Of a stretch of 64,000 nt of DNA, positions 22,375 to 36,513 are shown piece after piece; the first letter of the stretch is position 1; each line of letters begins with the position of its first letter. Made by a program: the position numbers and the translations under genes. The notes under the pieces were generated by a model, which was not told where the DNA came from, made no database searches, and worked only from the letters and a program-made list of their open reading frames with translations. The stretch lies in contig NC_090771.1 of the NCBI RefSeq assembly GCF_001761485.1, forward strand, positions 1,984,001 to 2,048,000, given 5' to 3'. Source of the DNA: Yarrowia lipolytica (Eukaryota > Ascomycota > Dipodascomycetes > Dipodascales).

Positions 22375-25300
22375 CTAGTTGTTAAGAGGCTTCTTAGCTG
22401 GCTGCTCATGAGCAGATGGCGGATCTTCGGCCTTCCGTTTGTCTCCTGGTTTGGGAAGTTTTCCAAGAGACCCAATGGGGATGTCGGCTCCATACTTTTC
22501 GGCGTGGGCCCTGAGCTGTTTGAGAGCAGCTTGGACCGCCGGCGAAGGGTTGGAGATTTTGCTGGCCTGCTCGAGCACCTGGGCAATGGTGGTGTCCGAG
22601 TTGCTTAGCGAAGTGAGCCCTCCAGCAGGTTTCGCAGTGGCAGGAGAAGAAGAGCTACCTGCAGGTGCAGTAGCCGGGGCAGAAGATGATGCAGAAGGTG
22701 TAGGTTACGGCAGACGATGTACCAGGGACAGCTGGCCGAGCCTGTGGAGCGGTAGTATGCTGAGCAGGAGCCTGAGTTTGAACGGGGACAGGTGCTTGCA
22801 CCGGAGCAGGAGCAGGAGCGGGAGAGGCAGTAGCAGATCCGGGCATGGAGCCAGAAGCACCAGGCGTTCCAGATGTCACAATTTGAGGAGACTGGGACAT
22901 CTGGGGCTGGGAAATCTGCGGCGAGGCCTGAGCAGGAGGCGAGTACTGCGGTGCAGGGGACTGGCTCTGAAACTGGGTTTGGGTCGAGAATTGAGACTGG
23001 CCCTGTTGCTGTGTCGACATTGGGCGTTCCTGCTTTATCTGCAGAGTCGACTGCTGGGGTGTAGACTGTTGAGGGGTAGGCTGTCTAGAGTTGGAAGAGT
23101 TACCTCCTCCCTGGGCGTCCTGCTTGGTCTTCACAGCGTTGTATGCAGCCATGACAATCTGGTTCAACTGCTGTTGGTTGTCGCCGTTGAGGAGAGACTG
23201 CAAGGCATTGACTCCGCCACTGGGGTTCTTTTTAGTGGCCTGAGCTATGGCAATGGCCAATGCGTTAGTGATTAATGCAGAACTGGGCGCCTTGCCGCCG
23301 AGTTGCTGCTGGAATTGCTGAGATATTTTTTGTTGTAGCAAAGCGAGAATCTTCATAGCATCCTTACCGAGCTTGGGGGCAGTTGCCTTACCACCAGCGG
23401 ACGAGCCGGCTTGCGCTCGAGCCTGCTGTGACGAGGTGTTCTGCTGTCCCATGCCACCCGCTGGGGTGGTTTGAGACTGGTAGGGGGATTGGTACATACG
23501 CTGCTGAGAGCCTGAGTTTTGCAACTGAATCTCCTGCGCCATTTCGGCAATAGTCTTTTGACGGGCCTTGGGCTGCGAGGAGAAGTCAATGACTCCGTTA
23601 GGGCCGCTTCCAGGCATGAACTTGATCTCTTGACCGCCTCTGGGTTGAGAAGAAGAGCCTGCCGAAGAAGAAGAGGTGCTAGCGTTATTGTCCAGGGTGA
23701 AGTTTGCACTGCTGAAGTCGATCACGTTGACTCCTCCATCGTTCTTGTTCTGGTCAAAGGTCATGGTTTGACCGCCATGGGCATCGGTGTTGTGCGAGTT
23801 GAGATCAATTTGAGTGCCGTACGTGTTAGTGTCGGGCGAGTACATCTTGACTTCTCCACTATCAAAGTTGTTAACAGAGAAGTTCGAAAATGCGGGGTTA
23901 GGGGCACTGCCAGGAATATGCGAGTCTGGACGCATGGATTTGTTCTTGGAGAGCGTCGATTTGCGTTTCTGACGATCCCGCTCAGCACACCATTCTCTGT
24001 CGATACCCCATAACCAACCTTTACCCTCTTTGGACACCTTGCGGAACGTCTTGGACGATGACAGGTTGTGACGCACAGAGTTCTGCCATCCATGGGGACA
24101 GTACTTGTAATAAGGGAAAATCTCTTGGATGGATCTGTAGATCTCTGCCAGAGAAACTCCCTTGTCGGGGGCCTGTTCCAGAGCAGTGGCAATGAGATGC
24201 GAAAAAGAGAAGTTAGGCTTGGTACGGTATTCCTCGGGGATTTCGTGGAGCTGGTACTCTCGCTTGGGCTGTTTGCGTGGCTTGGACTGCGGTTTTTGTT
24301 GTTGGAACATATTTCCCGGTTGCATGTTTGACTGCTGGTGCTGGTTGTGTTGATGCTGTTGCTGCGAGGGCATGTTATATTGTGACCCAGTGGGGTACAC
24401 GGGCTGAAGGTCACTCAGCGAAGCGTCCACAGCATCGTCAAGATCCATGTCATCCAGCGGCAGGTCGTATTTGTCGCTATACTTGTCCGAGTCGTACTTG
24501 ACGTCCATATTTTCAGTGTATTTGCTGTTCTCCTGTTCAAACAGGTTCACTGACGAAGAAGAAGCGTTTGCCTCAGTGACCTCGGTGGGCAGGTTGTAAT
24601 CGAGAGGATCTAGCACGGGAGTACCTGGACTGCCAGTAGCAGACTTCGTGGACTGCTTGCTGTTACTGCTGCCTGTCGACTTCTTTCGCGGAGATACAAT
24701 GGCAGGAGAGCCTTGGCGACTGAGAACCCGTATGTTGTTAGATCGCATGGACAGCGCATCGGCAGGGTTTATGGGCGTGGGGGAGCCGGTAGTGTGGTCG
24801 GGAAGGCTGGGCAGCACGAACGAGAAGGGAATAGTCCCCACCTGCACTTTGGTGCCATCCTTTAGAGGCACTGTGGATCCCGTTTCCACAAAAACATCGT
24901 CCACAAAAGCGCCATTTCTGCCCAAAACACTGAGCTCAAATCGCTGGGTGCCAAAGTTGTAGAAGATCTTTGCATGTTTTCGAGAGATGGCCTTTGTGTC
25001 GCCCAGATGGACATCAACCATGCTGGACGAATTTTCCACCCTTCGTCCTAGCACCACCTGTAGGGTTTGTACGTAGAATGTAAACGACTCAAAGTCCAAT
25101 CGAGCGTACGCAGACACTCTCGAGGAGTCGTCATCCCCGGACTCGATCTCGTCCATTAATGGGGGCAGTGGCTCCTCCAGCTTGACCTGTTCTCCACCAT
25201 CGTTTGTGTTGTTGGGGTTGTCGGGGCTCTCGCGCTTGGGCTGTATATTTGGGAAGTCGAGTTCGTGTGTGGCATGCTGTGAAGAGAGCGCCATCATGGC

Positions 25301-25420
25301 TGGTGGTGAGATCTGAGGGAAAGTCGAGTTCATGGAAGGACGGCGAAGCACGGTTGCCTCGTCGTCCAGACCAAGACTGTCCTCCTTCTTGACCAGCGGC
25401 GTGGACACAGAATCGTTCAT
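22375..25420 (-). CDS. FHL1: FHL1-like transcription factor (FHA + forkhead), frame broken near the C-terminus
   Basis: Nuclear regulator that in yeast sits on ribosomal protein promoters with Ifh1/Crf1 and links them to TOR signalling. The start is taken at 25420 (MNDSVSTPLVKKED); the 42 codons before it look untranslated. Residues 105-205 are an FHA domain (LDFESFTFYVQTLQVVLGRR, AISRKHAKIFYNF, ELSVLGRNGAFVDD), very close to Fhl1. About 400-500 is the forkhead domain (KPNFSFSHLIATAL, CPHGWQNSVRHNLSSSKTF). The rest is Gln/Ser/Pro-rich. One reading frame stops at 22655, after an abrupt switch to Cys/Phe residues (FCIIFCPGYCTCR). The next frame carries on smoothly as SASSSAPATAPAGSSSSP and then a well-formed helical tail to the stop at 22375. 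The frame changes near 22690-22706. A sequencing error or a real frameshift is likelier than an intron, as no splice signals are seen. Confidence 0.85.
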
Positions 25421-26811
25421 GTGAGTGAGAGAAATGGTGTGTGTTGGTGGCCACAGACACAAAGTCTTCAGGTCTTTCGTTAGTAAGAAAAAGGTGTGAC
25501 GCGTTGCTGGGTGTACACCAGGTTGTGAGGGGGGGGGGTGTAACAACCACGAGAAAGGGGTCGAGGGTTTTTAATTTCAGAGTAACGTCGTGGCCAGGGG
25601 CTGCAGAGCACGGTACACTATGCCGACAAAATAGATCTTGGGCTTGCCTCGTTGTGTACTCACCTTGTTGACCGAACCGATTATCGCAACTGCTTTCTGG
25701 TGACCCCGAATTAGCTTCAAATTTCCATGGCCAAACTTACTGCCCTAACCCTTCTCTTTCCACATTCAGGCCCCATCATCTGTGGTCCTATGCACGTTTC
25801 TAAACAAGTTTCATGCGTGGGCGGAACCGTGTTACACGATAGACGGGCATTTGATAGACTTGCTTGTGGATTATCTGATGACCTGGTGTTTACGTAAGCA
25901 AACAAACAATTTTCTGTTGGTACCGCACGGCTGGTCTATGCTGTCAGACTCCACCAGGAGCCAAAATAGGCAACCAAAGCACCTCCGTGACTCATACTGA
26001 TGTATCTTGTGTTTAACAGACTAACGAGAGCCGTGTCAATTTGCTGACTTGGTGACACGCCGGTTAGCTACAATACTGGGTGGGTTAGTGGAATGTTGGC
26101 TGTCATTTTCCCCGAGGAATATCACAACAGCACCAGCTGAGACAGATTTAGCTGCGGAACCAAAACCGTTGTTTCGTGGAACTTGTTTTAGTAGCTGTTT
26201 TCTATTGGATTTATCCAATCTGCTTCTTCCTACAAACTGTACATGCGATACTTGTACAGTCATATCCCAGAACCCCAATTTTTCGCTTCAACCTGCCTAA
26301 GAAACTAAACGTCACCGTTCGTGCGAATGGACGCTCGCCTCTCAACATTATTAATAGAACAAATTGTCCACTAGGATCATTGGATTACGTAATAGTAGTA
26401 ATCTAATCAATAATAAGACCGACGACCGTATTTTCTGCTACCCAACGCCACAACTGCTAAGAGGGCTATTTCAACATTTACCGTGTGGTGTCTCATGTGC
26501 TTATCAATGCATCATTAGTAATTGAGATAGCAACCACCAGAACGACTTCACTGCTTGCTATAAAAAGACTATGACATAACTGTTAGCTTATATCTAATTT
26601 TCCACATCAGAAGTATACAACCATGTTTTTTAATATCTTCATTCTTCTCAACACATCTCCAAAAATGACTCTCGAAAGCATTCATCGGACCCCGGACATC
26701 TCTTTAGACTTTTAGATACCTTGTGGTGGCTTACAATATGAGAGCCTAATATGCATGCCCGTCCTTACGTACATATAATTAACGGATCCTCTGTCTTCCT
26801 TCTTGACAAGA
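25421..26811. other. Shared promoter region of FHL1 and the aldo-keto reductase gene
   Basis: 1.4 kb between divergent genes. A G9 run lies near 25531-25539. No gene was recognised. Confidence 0.55.
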
Positions 26812-27720
26812 ATGACTGTGCCCAAAGTGAAACTATCGAACGGATTGGAAATCCCCGCCATCGGATTTGGGTCTGGAACCAAGTGGAAACGCCCTCCTGG
26901 AGAAAAGGAGGAGCGAGAGCTCATTGATGCCGTGGTCAGTGCAATCAATGCCGGACACCTTCATATCGATACTGCTGAGTTCTACGGCACCGAAAAGCAA
27001 ATTGGAGAGGCCATTAAGGAGAGTGGAGTGCCTCGAAAGGATATTTTCCTGACTTCCAAGACCCTTTTTGGTCTGCTTGCTGATGACCCCATTGAGTCCA
27101 TCTCCAATCAGCTCAAGACGCTACAAACGGATTACTTTGACCTGTTTCTGATCCACGTGCCTCCCAATGATGATATCAACTATGACTTGGCCAAGGCTTG
27201 GGGCGTGCTTGAACAACTATACGAGAAGGGCCTTGCCAAGGCGATTGGAGTGTCTAATCACTCCCCAGCTGAGCTCGAGACAATCATCAAGGTGGCCAAG
27301 ATCAAACCCCATGTTAACCAGATCGAATTCCATCCTTTGCTCCAGGAACCCACTCCCGGAATTGTTGATTTCTGCAAGCAGCACGACATTGTGGTTGAGG
27401 GATACTCGCCTCTAGCTTCCAACGAACTAGAGGGAGAGAAGCCTCTGGATGCAGTGGTGGCCAACGTTGCAAAGAACCATAATGTTTCTCCGGGATCAGT
27501 TCTTCTAAGATGGGCTACTCAGAAGGGCATTGTTCCCATCACTACATCTGCCAACGCCGGTCGACAAAAGGAGGCTCTAGCCATCTTCGACTTCAAATTG
27601 TCTGATGGCGAGGTAGAGGAGATTTCCAAGGTCGGGGCTGAGTCCCCTCGGTACCAACGATTGCCGATTCCTTCTCACAAGCACTACTACCCTGCCGAAG
27701 AGGGCGAAGCCAAAATATAA
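26812..27720 (+). CDS. Aldo-keto reductase, YDL124W-like
   Basis: NADPH-dependent reductase of carbonyl compounds; the closest family I recall is yeast YDL124W, an alpha-keto amide/ester reductase. The protein has 302 residues from the ATG at 26812 (MTVPKVKLSNGLEIPAIGFGSGT). The catalytic tetrad is complete: Asp53 and Tyr58 in HIDTAEFYG, Lys83 in LTSKT, His115 in LFLIHVP. Further family blocks are AIGVSNHSPAEL, VNQIEFHPLLQ, VEGYSPL and the cofactor segment IVPITTSANAGRQKEA. Likely soluble and cytosolic, as no targeting signal is visible. The natural substrate is unknown. Confidence 0.92.
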   Translation: MTVPKVKLSNGLEIPAIGFGSGTKWKRPPGEKEERELIDAVVSAINAGHLHIDTAEFYGTEKQIGEAIKESGVPRKDIFLTSKTLFGLLADDPIESISNQLKTLQTDYFDLFLIHVPPNDDINYDLAKAWGVLEQLYEKGLAKAIGVSNHSPAELETIIKVAKIKPHVNQIEFHPLLQEPTPGIVDFCKQHDIVVEGYSPLASNELEGEKPLDAVVANVAKNHNVSPGSVLLRWATQKGIVPITTSANAGRQKEALAIFDFKLSDGEVEEISKVGAESPRYQRLPIPSHKHYYPAEEGEAKI

Positions 27721-27943
27721 GCAGAGCTCAAGACAGTTATTTAGGGAAGTACGAACCGCCGACGAACTCATACTTGTACTAGTAATCAATTCGTCGTATG
27801 CATTAGTCTGTAATTATCATAGGCCTCCTCGTAATAGTTTTGATGTGATTACTATACATACAGTCGTATATGTCGTGTTGTTAGTATATATTAATCTGTC
27901 TCGTAAATCATGATGTCCAACACATGCAATAAATAGTCTACCG

Positions 27944-31234
<3,291 letters not shown>

Positions 31235-31394
31235 GTGAGTATCGATGATTCTGGAACAGCCTTGCGGTCGCCACCCGATGATGTTCAAAACTTTCATTTT
31301 CCATTAGACTACTGATCTATTTGATGATTCATTTTCCCTGAGGGCATTATCCACGACACTTTTCAACTTCACCAAACATTGCAACTAACAACAG
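31235..31394 (+). other. Probable 5'UTR intron of ADE4
   Basis: GTGAGT donor at 31235 and CAACTAACAACAG acceptor ending at 31394, one base before the ADE4 start codon. The 160-bp span fits local introns. Because ADE4 must begin Met-Cys, the spliced leader is untranslated rather than an extra coding exon. Confidence 0.6.
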
Positions 31395-31395
31395 C

Positions 31396-33036
31396 ATGTG
31401 TGGAATTCTAGGTCTGCTTCTGGCCGATAACAACGGCGTGGCCTCCGCTGAGCTTCTGGACGGTACCATGTTCCTCCAGCACCGAGGACAGGACGCCTGT
31501 GGTATCGTTACCTCCGGTCCCCGGGGTCGACTGTATCAGTGCAAGGGCAACGGTATGGTCCGGGACGTCTTCACCCAGACCCGTGTAAAGGGTCTGGTCG
31601 GAAGCATGGGCATTGCTCATCTGAGATACCCCACTGCCGGCTCCTTCGCCAACTCCGAGGCTCAGCCTTTCTACGTCAACTCGCCTTATGGACTGGTCAT
31701 GTCCCACAACGGTAACCTTGTCAACGCCCCTGCTCTGCGAGACTACCTTGACAAGTCTGTTCACCGACATATTAACACTGATTCCGACTCCGAGCTGCTT
31801 CTGAATATCTTCGCCGCCGAGCTGCAGAAGCATGACAAGGTCCGAATCAACTCCGAGGATATCTTCACTGCCCTTGGTGGCGTCTACCGAGAGTGCCGAG
31901 GAGCTTATGCCTGCACTGGAATGGTGGCTGGCTACGGTCTCATCGGTTTCCGAGACCCTCATGGAATCCGACCCCTGGTGGTTGGTTCTCGACCCTCTCG
32001 AACCGGTAAGGGCAAGGACTACATGTTCTCTTCCGAGTCCGTGGCTCTGCAGGCCCTTGGCTTCACCGAGTGGGTGGACGTCAAGCCTGGAGAGGCTGTT
32101 ATCATTGAGAAGGATGGCGGAGAGCCCATCTTCCGACAGGTTGTCCCCCAGGAGTCTTACACCCCTGACATTTTCGAGTACGTGTACTTTGCCCGACCAG
32201 ATTCTGTCATGGACGGTATTTCCGTCTACCGATCTCGTCTGGCTATGGGAGGAAAGCTTGCTGACAACATCATTGCAAGATTCGGATCCCGAGAAAAGAT
32301 GCTTGAGGAGATTGACGTGGTTATCCCCGTTCCCGATACTTCTCGACATGCTGCTCTCGAGTGTGCCGTCAAGCTGCAGATCCCTTACCGAGAGGGTTTC
32401 ATCAAGAACCGATATGTTGGCCGAACTTTCATCATGCCCAACCAGCAAGAGCGAAAGTCGTCTGTTCGACGAAAGCTCAACCCCATGGTGCCCGAGTTTG
32501 ACGGCAGATCCGTTCTGCTCGTAGACGACTCCATTGTCCGAGGTACCACCTCCAAGGAGATTGTGCAGATGGCGAGAGAGGCTGGAGCCAAGCGAGTATA
32601 CTTTGCATCTTGCGCTCCCCCCATCCGACACAACCATCTGTACGGTATCGATCTTGCCGACACCAAGGCCCTAGTTGCCTACGACCGAGACGAGAACGAC
32701 ATTTCCGAGCAGATTGGAGCCGATGACGTCTTCTACCAGACCCTGGAGGACCTCACCGAGGCTTGTCTGCCCGACACAGACACCATGATCACCCCCAATG
32801 CCATTGTGCCCGACATCAAGGCATTTGAAGTGGGTGTGTTCAACGGAGAGTACGTTACTGGTGTGGAGGATTCGTATCTGGAGTACCTGGAGCGAATCCG
32901 AGGCCAGAACCAGCGAATGAAGGAGCTGGGCGCTGATGCCGATCAGGCGATGGCTTCCAAGCTTGCTGTTTACGGTGCCGAGGATCCCAAGGCTGACGTG
33001 GACATTGGACTTTACAACGAGGGAGACTACAAATAG
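31396..33036 (+). CDS. ADE4: Amidophosphoribosyltransferase (PRPP amidotransferase)
   Basis: Catalyses the first committed step of purine synthesis: PRPP plus glutamine to 5-phosphoribosylamine. The protein has 546 residues and starts MCGILGLLLADN, so Cys2 becomes the N-terminal nucleophile after Met removal and there is no propeptide. The glutaminase domain shows LQHRGQDACGI, GMAHLRYPT-like GIAHLRYPTAG and SHNGNLVN. The phosphoribosyltransferase domain has the PRPP loop VLLVDDSIVRGTT (about 373-385), preceded by IPVPDTSRHAAL and NRYVGRTFI. This is the Fe-S-free type like yeast Ade4 (about 510 residues), with a somewhat longer tail. Divergent from HSV2. Confidence 0.97.
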   Translation: MCGILGLLLADNNGVASAELLDGTMFLQHRGQDACGIVTSGPRGRLYQCKGNGMVRDVFTQTRVKGLVGSMGIAHLRYPTAGSFANSEAQPFYVNSPYGLVMSHNGNLVNAPALRDYLDKSVHRHINTDSDSELLLNIFAAELQKHDKVRINSEDIFTALGGVYRECRGAYACTGMVAGYGLIGFRDPHGIRPLVVGSRPSRTGKGKDYMFSSESVALQALGFTEWVDVKPGEAVIIEKDGGEPIFRQVVPQESYTPDIFEYVYFARPDSVMDGISVYRSRLAMGGKLADNIIARFGSREKMLEEIDVVIPVPDTSRHAALECAVKLQIPYREGFIKNRYVGRTFIMPNQQERKSSVRRKLNPMVPEFDGRSVLLVDDSIVRGTTSKEIVQMAREAGAKRVYFASCAPPIRHNHLYGIDLADTKALVAYDRDENDISEQIGADDVFYQTLEDLTEACLPDTDTMITPNAIVPDIKAFEVGVFNGEYVTGVEDSYLEYLERIRGQNQRMKELGADADQAMASKLAVYGAEDPKADVDIGLYNEGDYK

Positions 33037-33278
33037 ACTGACAAAAGGACGGACAACATAACTATGTAACATAAAATATCATTTGACGAAATAACTGAAC
33101 AGTAGTACAAGTACATAATGTACCTACATAATGTACCTGTACCTTATAATAGACAATCTGCTTGATTGTTCACAAGCTGTAGCCTCAAAATCACATAGAC
33201 CCTCCCTCGACTTCGCTAATATCTACTTGTAGGCATATCCGCTCATAATGTACAATGTTAAATATATAATGCATCTAT

Positions 33279-34892
33279 CTATCTCTTATTCTTCCTACCT
33301 TTCTTGGGCTTGGCCACTGGAACAGCATGGCCACTCTTTTCGATATGATCAAAGAGCTTGGTGCGGCTATCGAACACAGTATTGCAGACACCGCACGTGC
33401 TGGCGAAATCAGCAGTGTTTTCGTTCTTCTTATTTCGCTTAGCTCGAGCCTTGCCTACCTTCTTGCTACCCTTCGCAGCATCCAACTCCTCGTTATCAGA
33501 GAGAGAGCTTCCGTTAAGTTTGGCAAGCAGAGCCTCAAGGGACTCTTCTTCTTCGTGTTTGCTGGGCTCAATAGACTCAGAAATGACCTTTTTCCCTTCC
33601 TCTTCTTCAATGTAACCTTCGACACCACCCTCAACATCATTCTCCTCTTCGTCGTCGTCGTCCTTTTCCTCATCCCCATCTCCCTCCTCAGCCAACAAGG
33701 CGAATGCATTTACCTGTTTCTCGGGTTTGGAAGGAATTTCTTCCTCCTTCTCTTCCTCATCTGCAAGCTCAGGCCCAACCTCGTCTTCCTCTTCTTCAGC
33801 TTCCGGCTCGGGTGTCTCATCCAACCCCAGATCAAGACCCTCCTTTCGCATCTCTCGTCTCAGCTTATGCAGAGCCTTAGCATGTTTTCGAGACTGCTCA
33901 TGTGATTGTAACATCTGCTCGGTCTTGAACTCCTTGTCACAAACAACACACTCCCAGATATCTTCCACCTCTGATTCCCCTTCCTCCTCGTCTTCCCCGA
34001 CAACAGCCGTGGGGTTCTCCTCATCCTCCACCACCTTTTGCCATGCCTGTTCCTTGTACCGTCTCTCTTCCTCCTGTCGCTTGGCCATGTTAGCCATTCG
34101 AGCTCGGTAGGCCTGTGCCTCAGCAGCAGTCTTACCGCCACTGAGAGAAGCCTCCTTGGCCTGTTGAGCCTGGAGCTTGACTCGTGGATCTCGCTTTCTG
34201 ATGAATCGAACAAAAGCTCGCACGGCATCGTTGTACTCCTTTTTTGCAGCATCACGAGCCTTCTTGTTGTGTCCCTGCATAGCTCTCTTGACTCGTCGAT
34301 CAGGGGCATCCTTCTCTCGATACATGTCCTTGTGGGCCATCTGCTTGACAGTGGAGAAGTTGATCCAGTTGTCGTAGAAAACTCTAGTCTCATGCTGCCA
34401 GCTAGACTTGCTGTTTCCAAATGCTGGAAGAATAGGGGAATCCACATCAGCATCCATAGCAGCCTCTCGCTCCTCCTGTGCAAGCTGATTGAAGATTGAA
34501 GAGGCAGTAGCCCAAAAGTTACTAGAAGACTCAGGGTCCACATTGGCGAACATTAGAGGATCGAACCATCTCATGACATCCTCAGTGGTTGTGTAAATGT
34601 GAACTCCATCCTCTCCAGATCCGCCGGATCCTCCTCCTCCCATAGACATACCATGACTGTCGTACCATGCTCGTTCTTGCGAGTCAGACAACACATCGTA
34701 AGCTGCTTGAACAACAGCAAACTTGGCGGTCGCCTCCTCAACGTTACCATGGTTTCGATCAGGATGCAATAGAAGAGCCTGTTTTCGATATGCCTTCTTG
34801 AGATCCGCATCAGTGGCTGTCTTTTCCACCTGAAGGATCTCATAGTAGTTCATCTCCCTCGCCTTTTCGTGTACACTTGCGGCCGATCCCAT
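33279..34892 (-). CDS. JJJ1: J-domain co-chaperone Jjj1
   Basis: Cytosolic Hsp40 that stimulates Hsp70 (Ssa) and, with Rei1, recycles late 60S biogenesis factors such as Arx1. The protein has 537 residues. The J domain covers about 14-80 with the essential HPD at 43-45 (LLHPDRN) and the Jjj1-type block KFAVVQAAYDVLSDSQERAWYDSHG. The middle is charged and coiled. One C2H2 zinc finger lies at about 311-335 (CVVCDKEFKTEQMLQSHEQSRKH), then an acidic stretch (about 370-460), then a second finger at about 497-520 (CGVCNTVFDSRTKLFDHIEKSGH), and a basic tail. Domain order equals yeast Jjj1. Met14 is a possible alternative start. Confidence 0.94.
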   Translation of the reverse strand: MGSAASVHEKAREMNYYEILQVEKTATDADLKKAYRKQALLLHPDRNHGNVEEATAKFAVVQAAYDVLSDSQERAWYDSHGMSMGGGGSGGSGEDGVHIYTTTEDVMRWFDPLMFANVDPESSSNFWATASSIFNQLAQEEREAAMDADVDSPILPAFGNSKSSWQHETRVFYDNWINFSTVKQMAHKDMYREKDAPDRRVKRAMQGHNKKARDAAKKEYNDAVRAFVRFIRKRDPRVKLQAQQAKEASLSGGKTAAEAQAYRARMANMAKRQEEERRYKEQAWQKVVEDEENPTAVVGEDEEEGESEVEDIWECVVCDKEFKTEQMLQSHEQSRKHAKALHKLRREMRKEGLDLGLDETPEPEAEEEEDEVGPELADEEEKEEEIPSKPEKQVNAFALLAEEGDGDEEKDDDDEEENDVEGGVEGYIEEEEGKKVISESIEPSKHEEEESLEALLAKLNGSSLSDNEELDAAKGSKKVGKARAKRNKKNENTADFASTCGVCNTVFDSRTKLFDHIEKSGHAVPVAKPKKGRKNKR

Positions 34893-35367
34893 TTTGTGTG
34901 TGCAATAGTTTTCGTTTGTGTAGTCGGGTTTTCGTTTGCTTTGTAAGGTCTTTCAGAACAGGGAAGCCTTCGTCTTATATTTATTTCAGGCAGATTTATT
35001 TTGCATCACACTTGCATCAACCTTATATTGAAATGAAGGCAATCTTTAGCGGGATAGGGATTGAAAAGCACTGGGTTCAGGTATTGGAGATATGGAGTGA
35101 TTCCGATGAGCAGTTTGGTGGTATATGTATATTTAAATTGGCAAAAAAGTTTGAAAGCAATACAGTAGCACTTTTTACAGAACTTGTGGTATCAATGAGG
35201 TATTTGCAGCAGGTTTTTTTTTTCTTCTTTTTTCTTCAATGAATGCAACTAAATGTACCATACCAGTTGACTGCATAGCTGACTTAAATGAAGCACAGTC
35301 TTGTGTGTCCCACTTCCTGAATCTTATCGAACATCAACCACATAGAAGTACGTCGCACACAACAACG
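34893..35367. other. Shared promoter of JJJ1 and VPS22
   Basis: 475 bp between divergent genes, with a T-rich tract at about 35215-35238. Nothing else was recognised. Confidence 0.6.
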
Positions 35368-36129
35368 ATGAAGAAGGTGGGATTGGCAGCCTTTGACTCA
35401 AAGAAGCTATCGACACAGCAATACAATGACCTGGGCTCAACAATCGTCTCAGTGCAGCAAGAAGAGCTCAAACGACAGCTCTCACAGTTTCAAGAACGAC
35501 TCAGTCACTTTGCTTCGGCACATGCCTCAGAGATTAAAAACAATGCCAAGTTCAGGGCGGAGTTTGCGGAAATGTGTGCTGCTATAGGAGTCGATCCTTT
35601 GGCCAATTCGTCTTCGAAAAAGGGAGGCCGAATTGCCTCGTTTCTGGGCAAGGACGTGCAGGACTTCTACTTTGAGCTGGCAGTCAAGATTGTGGAAATA
35701 TGCAGACAGACCCGAGAAGACAATGGAGGTATGGTCAAGGTGACGGAGGTCAGAGACATTCTCAATGCCAGAAACAAGACTTCGGCAATCAAGGTGTCTG
35801 TGGACGACATAGTGACTGCTGTCAAGACCCTCAAGAAGCTAGGAGACGGACTGGGCATAGTCAAGGTAGGAAGCCAACAGTTTATTAAATCTGTGCCTGG
35901 AGAGATGAATCCCGACCAGATTACCGTCCTGGAAACCTGCCACGTGTTGGGCTTTGTGTCTGTCTCATTACTACGTGATAATCTTGGATGGAAGCCCACC
36001 AGAAGTAAGAGTACTTTGGAGACCATGACTGGAGCAGGTCTACTGTGGGTGGATGGCCAGGGAGTTGAGACACAGTATTGGTCTCCTAGTTGGATCGATG
36101 ATGGTTACATGGTCGCTGCCAATTCGTGA
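35368..36129 (+). CDS. SNF8: ESCRT-II subunit Vps22/Snf8
   Basis: Subunit of ESCRT-II, which sorts ubiquitinated cargo into multivesicular bodies together with Vps25 and Vps36. The protein has 253 residues from the ATG at 35368 (MKKVGLAAFDSKKL), matching yeast MKQFGLAAFD. An N-terminal coiled-coil hairpin covers about 20-75 (QEELKRQLSQFQERLSHFA). It is followed by AAIGVDPLA and two winged-helix domains: DFYFELAVKIVEICRQTREDNGG, and then SVSLLRDNLGWKPTRSKSTLETM with GLLWVDGQG and YWSPSWI. The frame is open upstream to 35239 but those residues are not family-like. Divergent from JJJ1. Confidence 0.95.
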   Translation: MKKVGLAAFDSKKLSTQQYNDLGSTIVSVQQEELKRQLSQFQERLSHFASAHASEIKNNAKFRAEFAEMCAAIGVDPLANSSSKKGGRIASFLGKDVQDFYFELAVKIVEICRQTREDNGGMVKVTEVRDILNARNKTSAIKVSVDDIVTAVKTLKKLGDGLGIVKVGSQQFIKSVPGEMNPDQITVLETCHVLGFVSVSLLRDNLGWKPTRSKSTLETMTGAGLLWVDGQGVETQYWSPSWIDDGYMVAANS

Positions 36130-36513
36130 GCCATCTGGAAGGATGGATACTTGCTCCAGTAACATGGAGTGGGTCTATTTATTACCTGACATTATTATTG
36201 CCGTGGCCCGGGTTTCATCACAAAATAGCCTAGCTACACTGCACCCATGATAGTACGGACACAGCGCCTGTTACCCAGTAATATTATTTATAAACATGTG
36301 TTCACCAGCAACTGTCATCAGCCTCCTTATACTTCTTCTCTACAAGTACGATACGTATCATTACAAGAATTTGTACTTGTATAAACAGTATTAGTTGCGT
36401 CTCATCTAACCCAACACTATCTTGGAGTGTCCCAGCATGATCGCCAACCTTAATAATTCCACACGAAACACGCGTAATCACAACAAACAGCCTCTGGCAA
36501 GCAGGACTCAGCA
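36130..36513. other. Intergenic region, VPS22 to dynein LIC
   Basis: 384 bp between two same-strand genes. ACTTGTA oligomers occur near 36345-36380. No gene was recognised. Confidence 0.6.

Noticed and set aside
22633-22708. Short intron in FHL1 to explain the frame switch
   Set aside because: The candidate GTAACC...CTGCAG span is about 50 bp, has no branch point and does not restore the correct frame.
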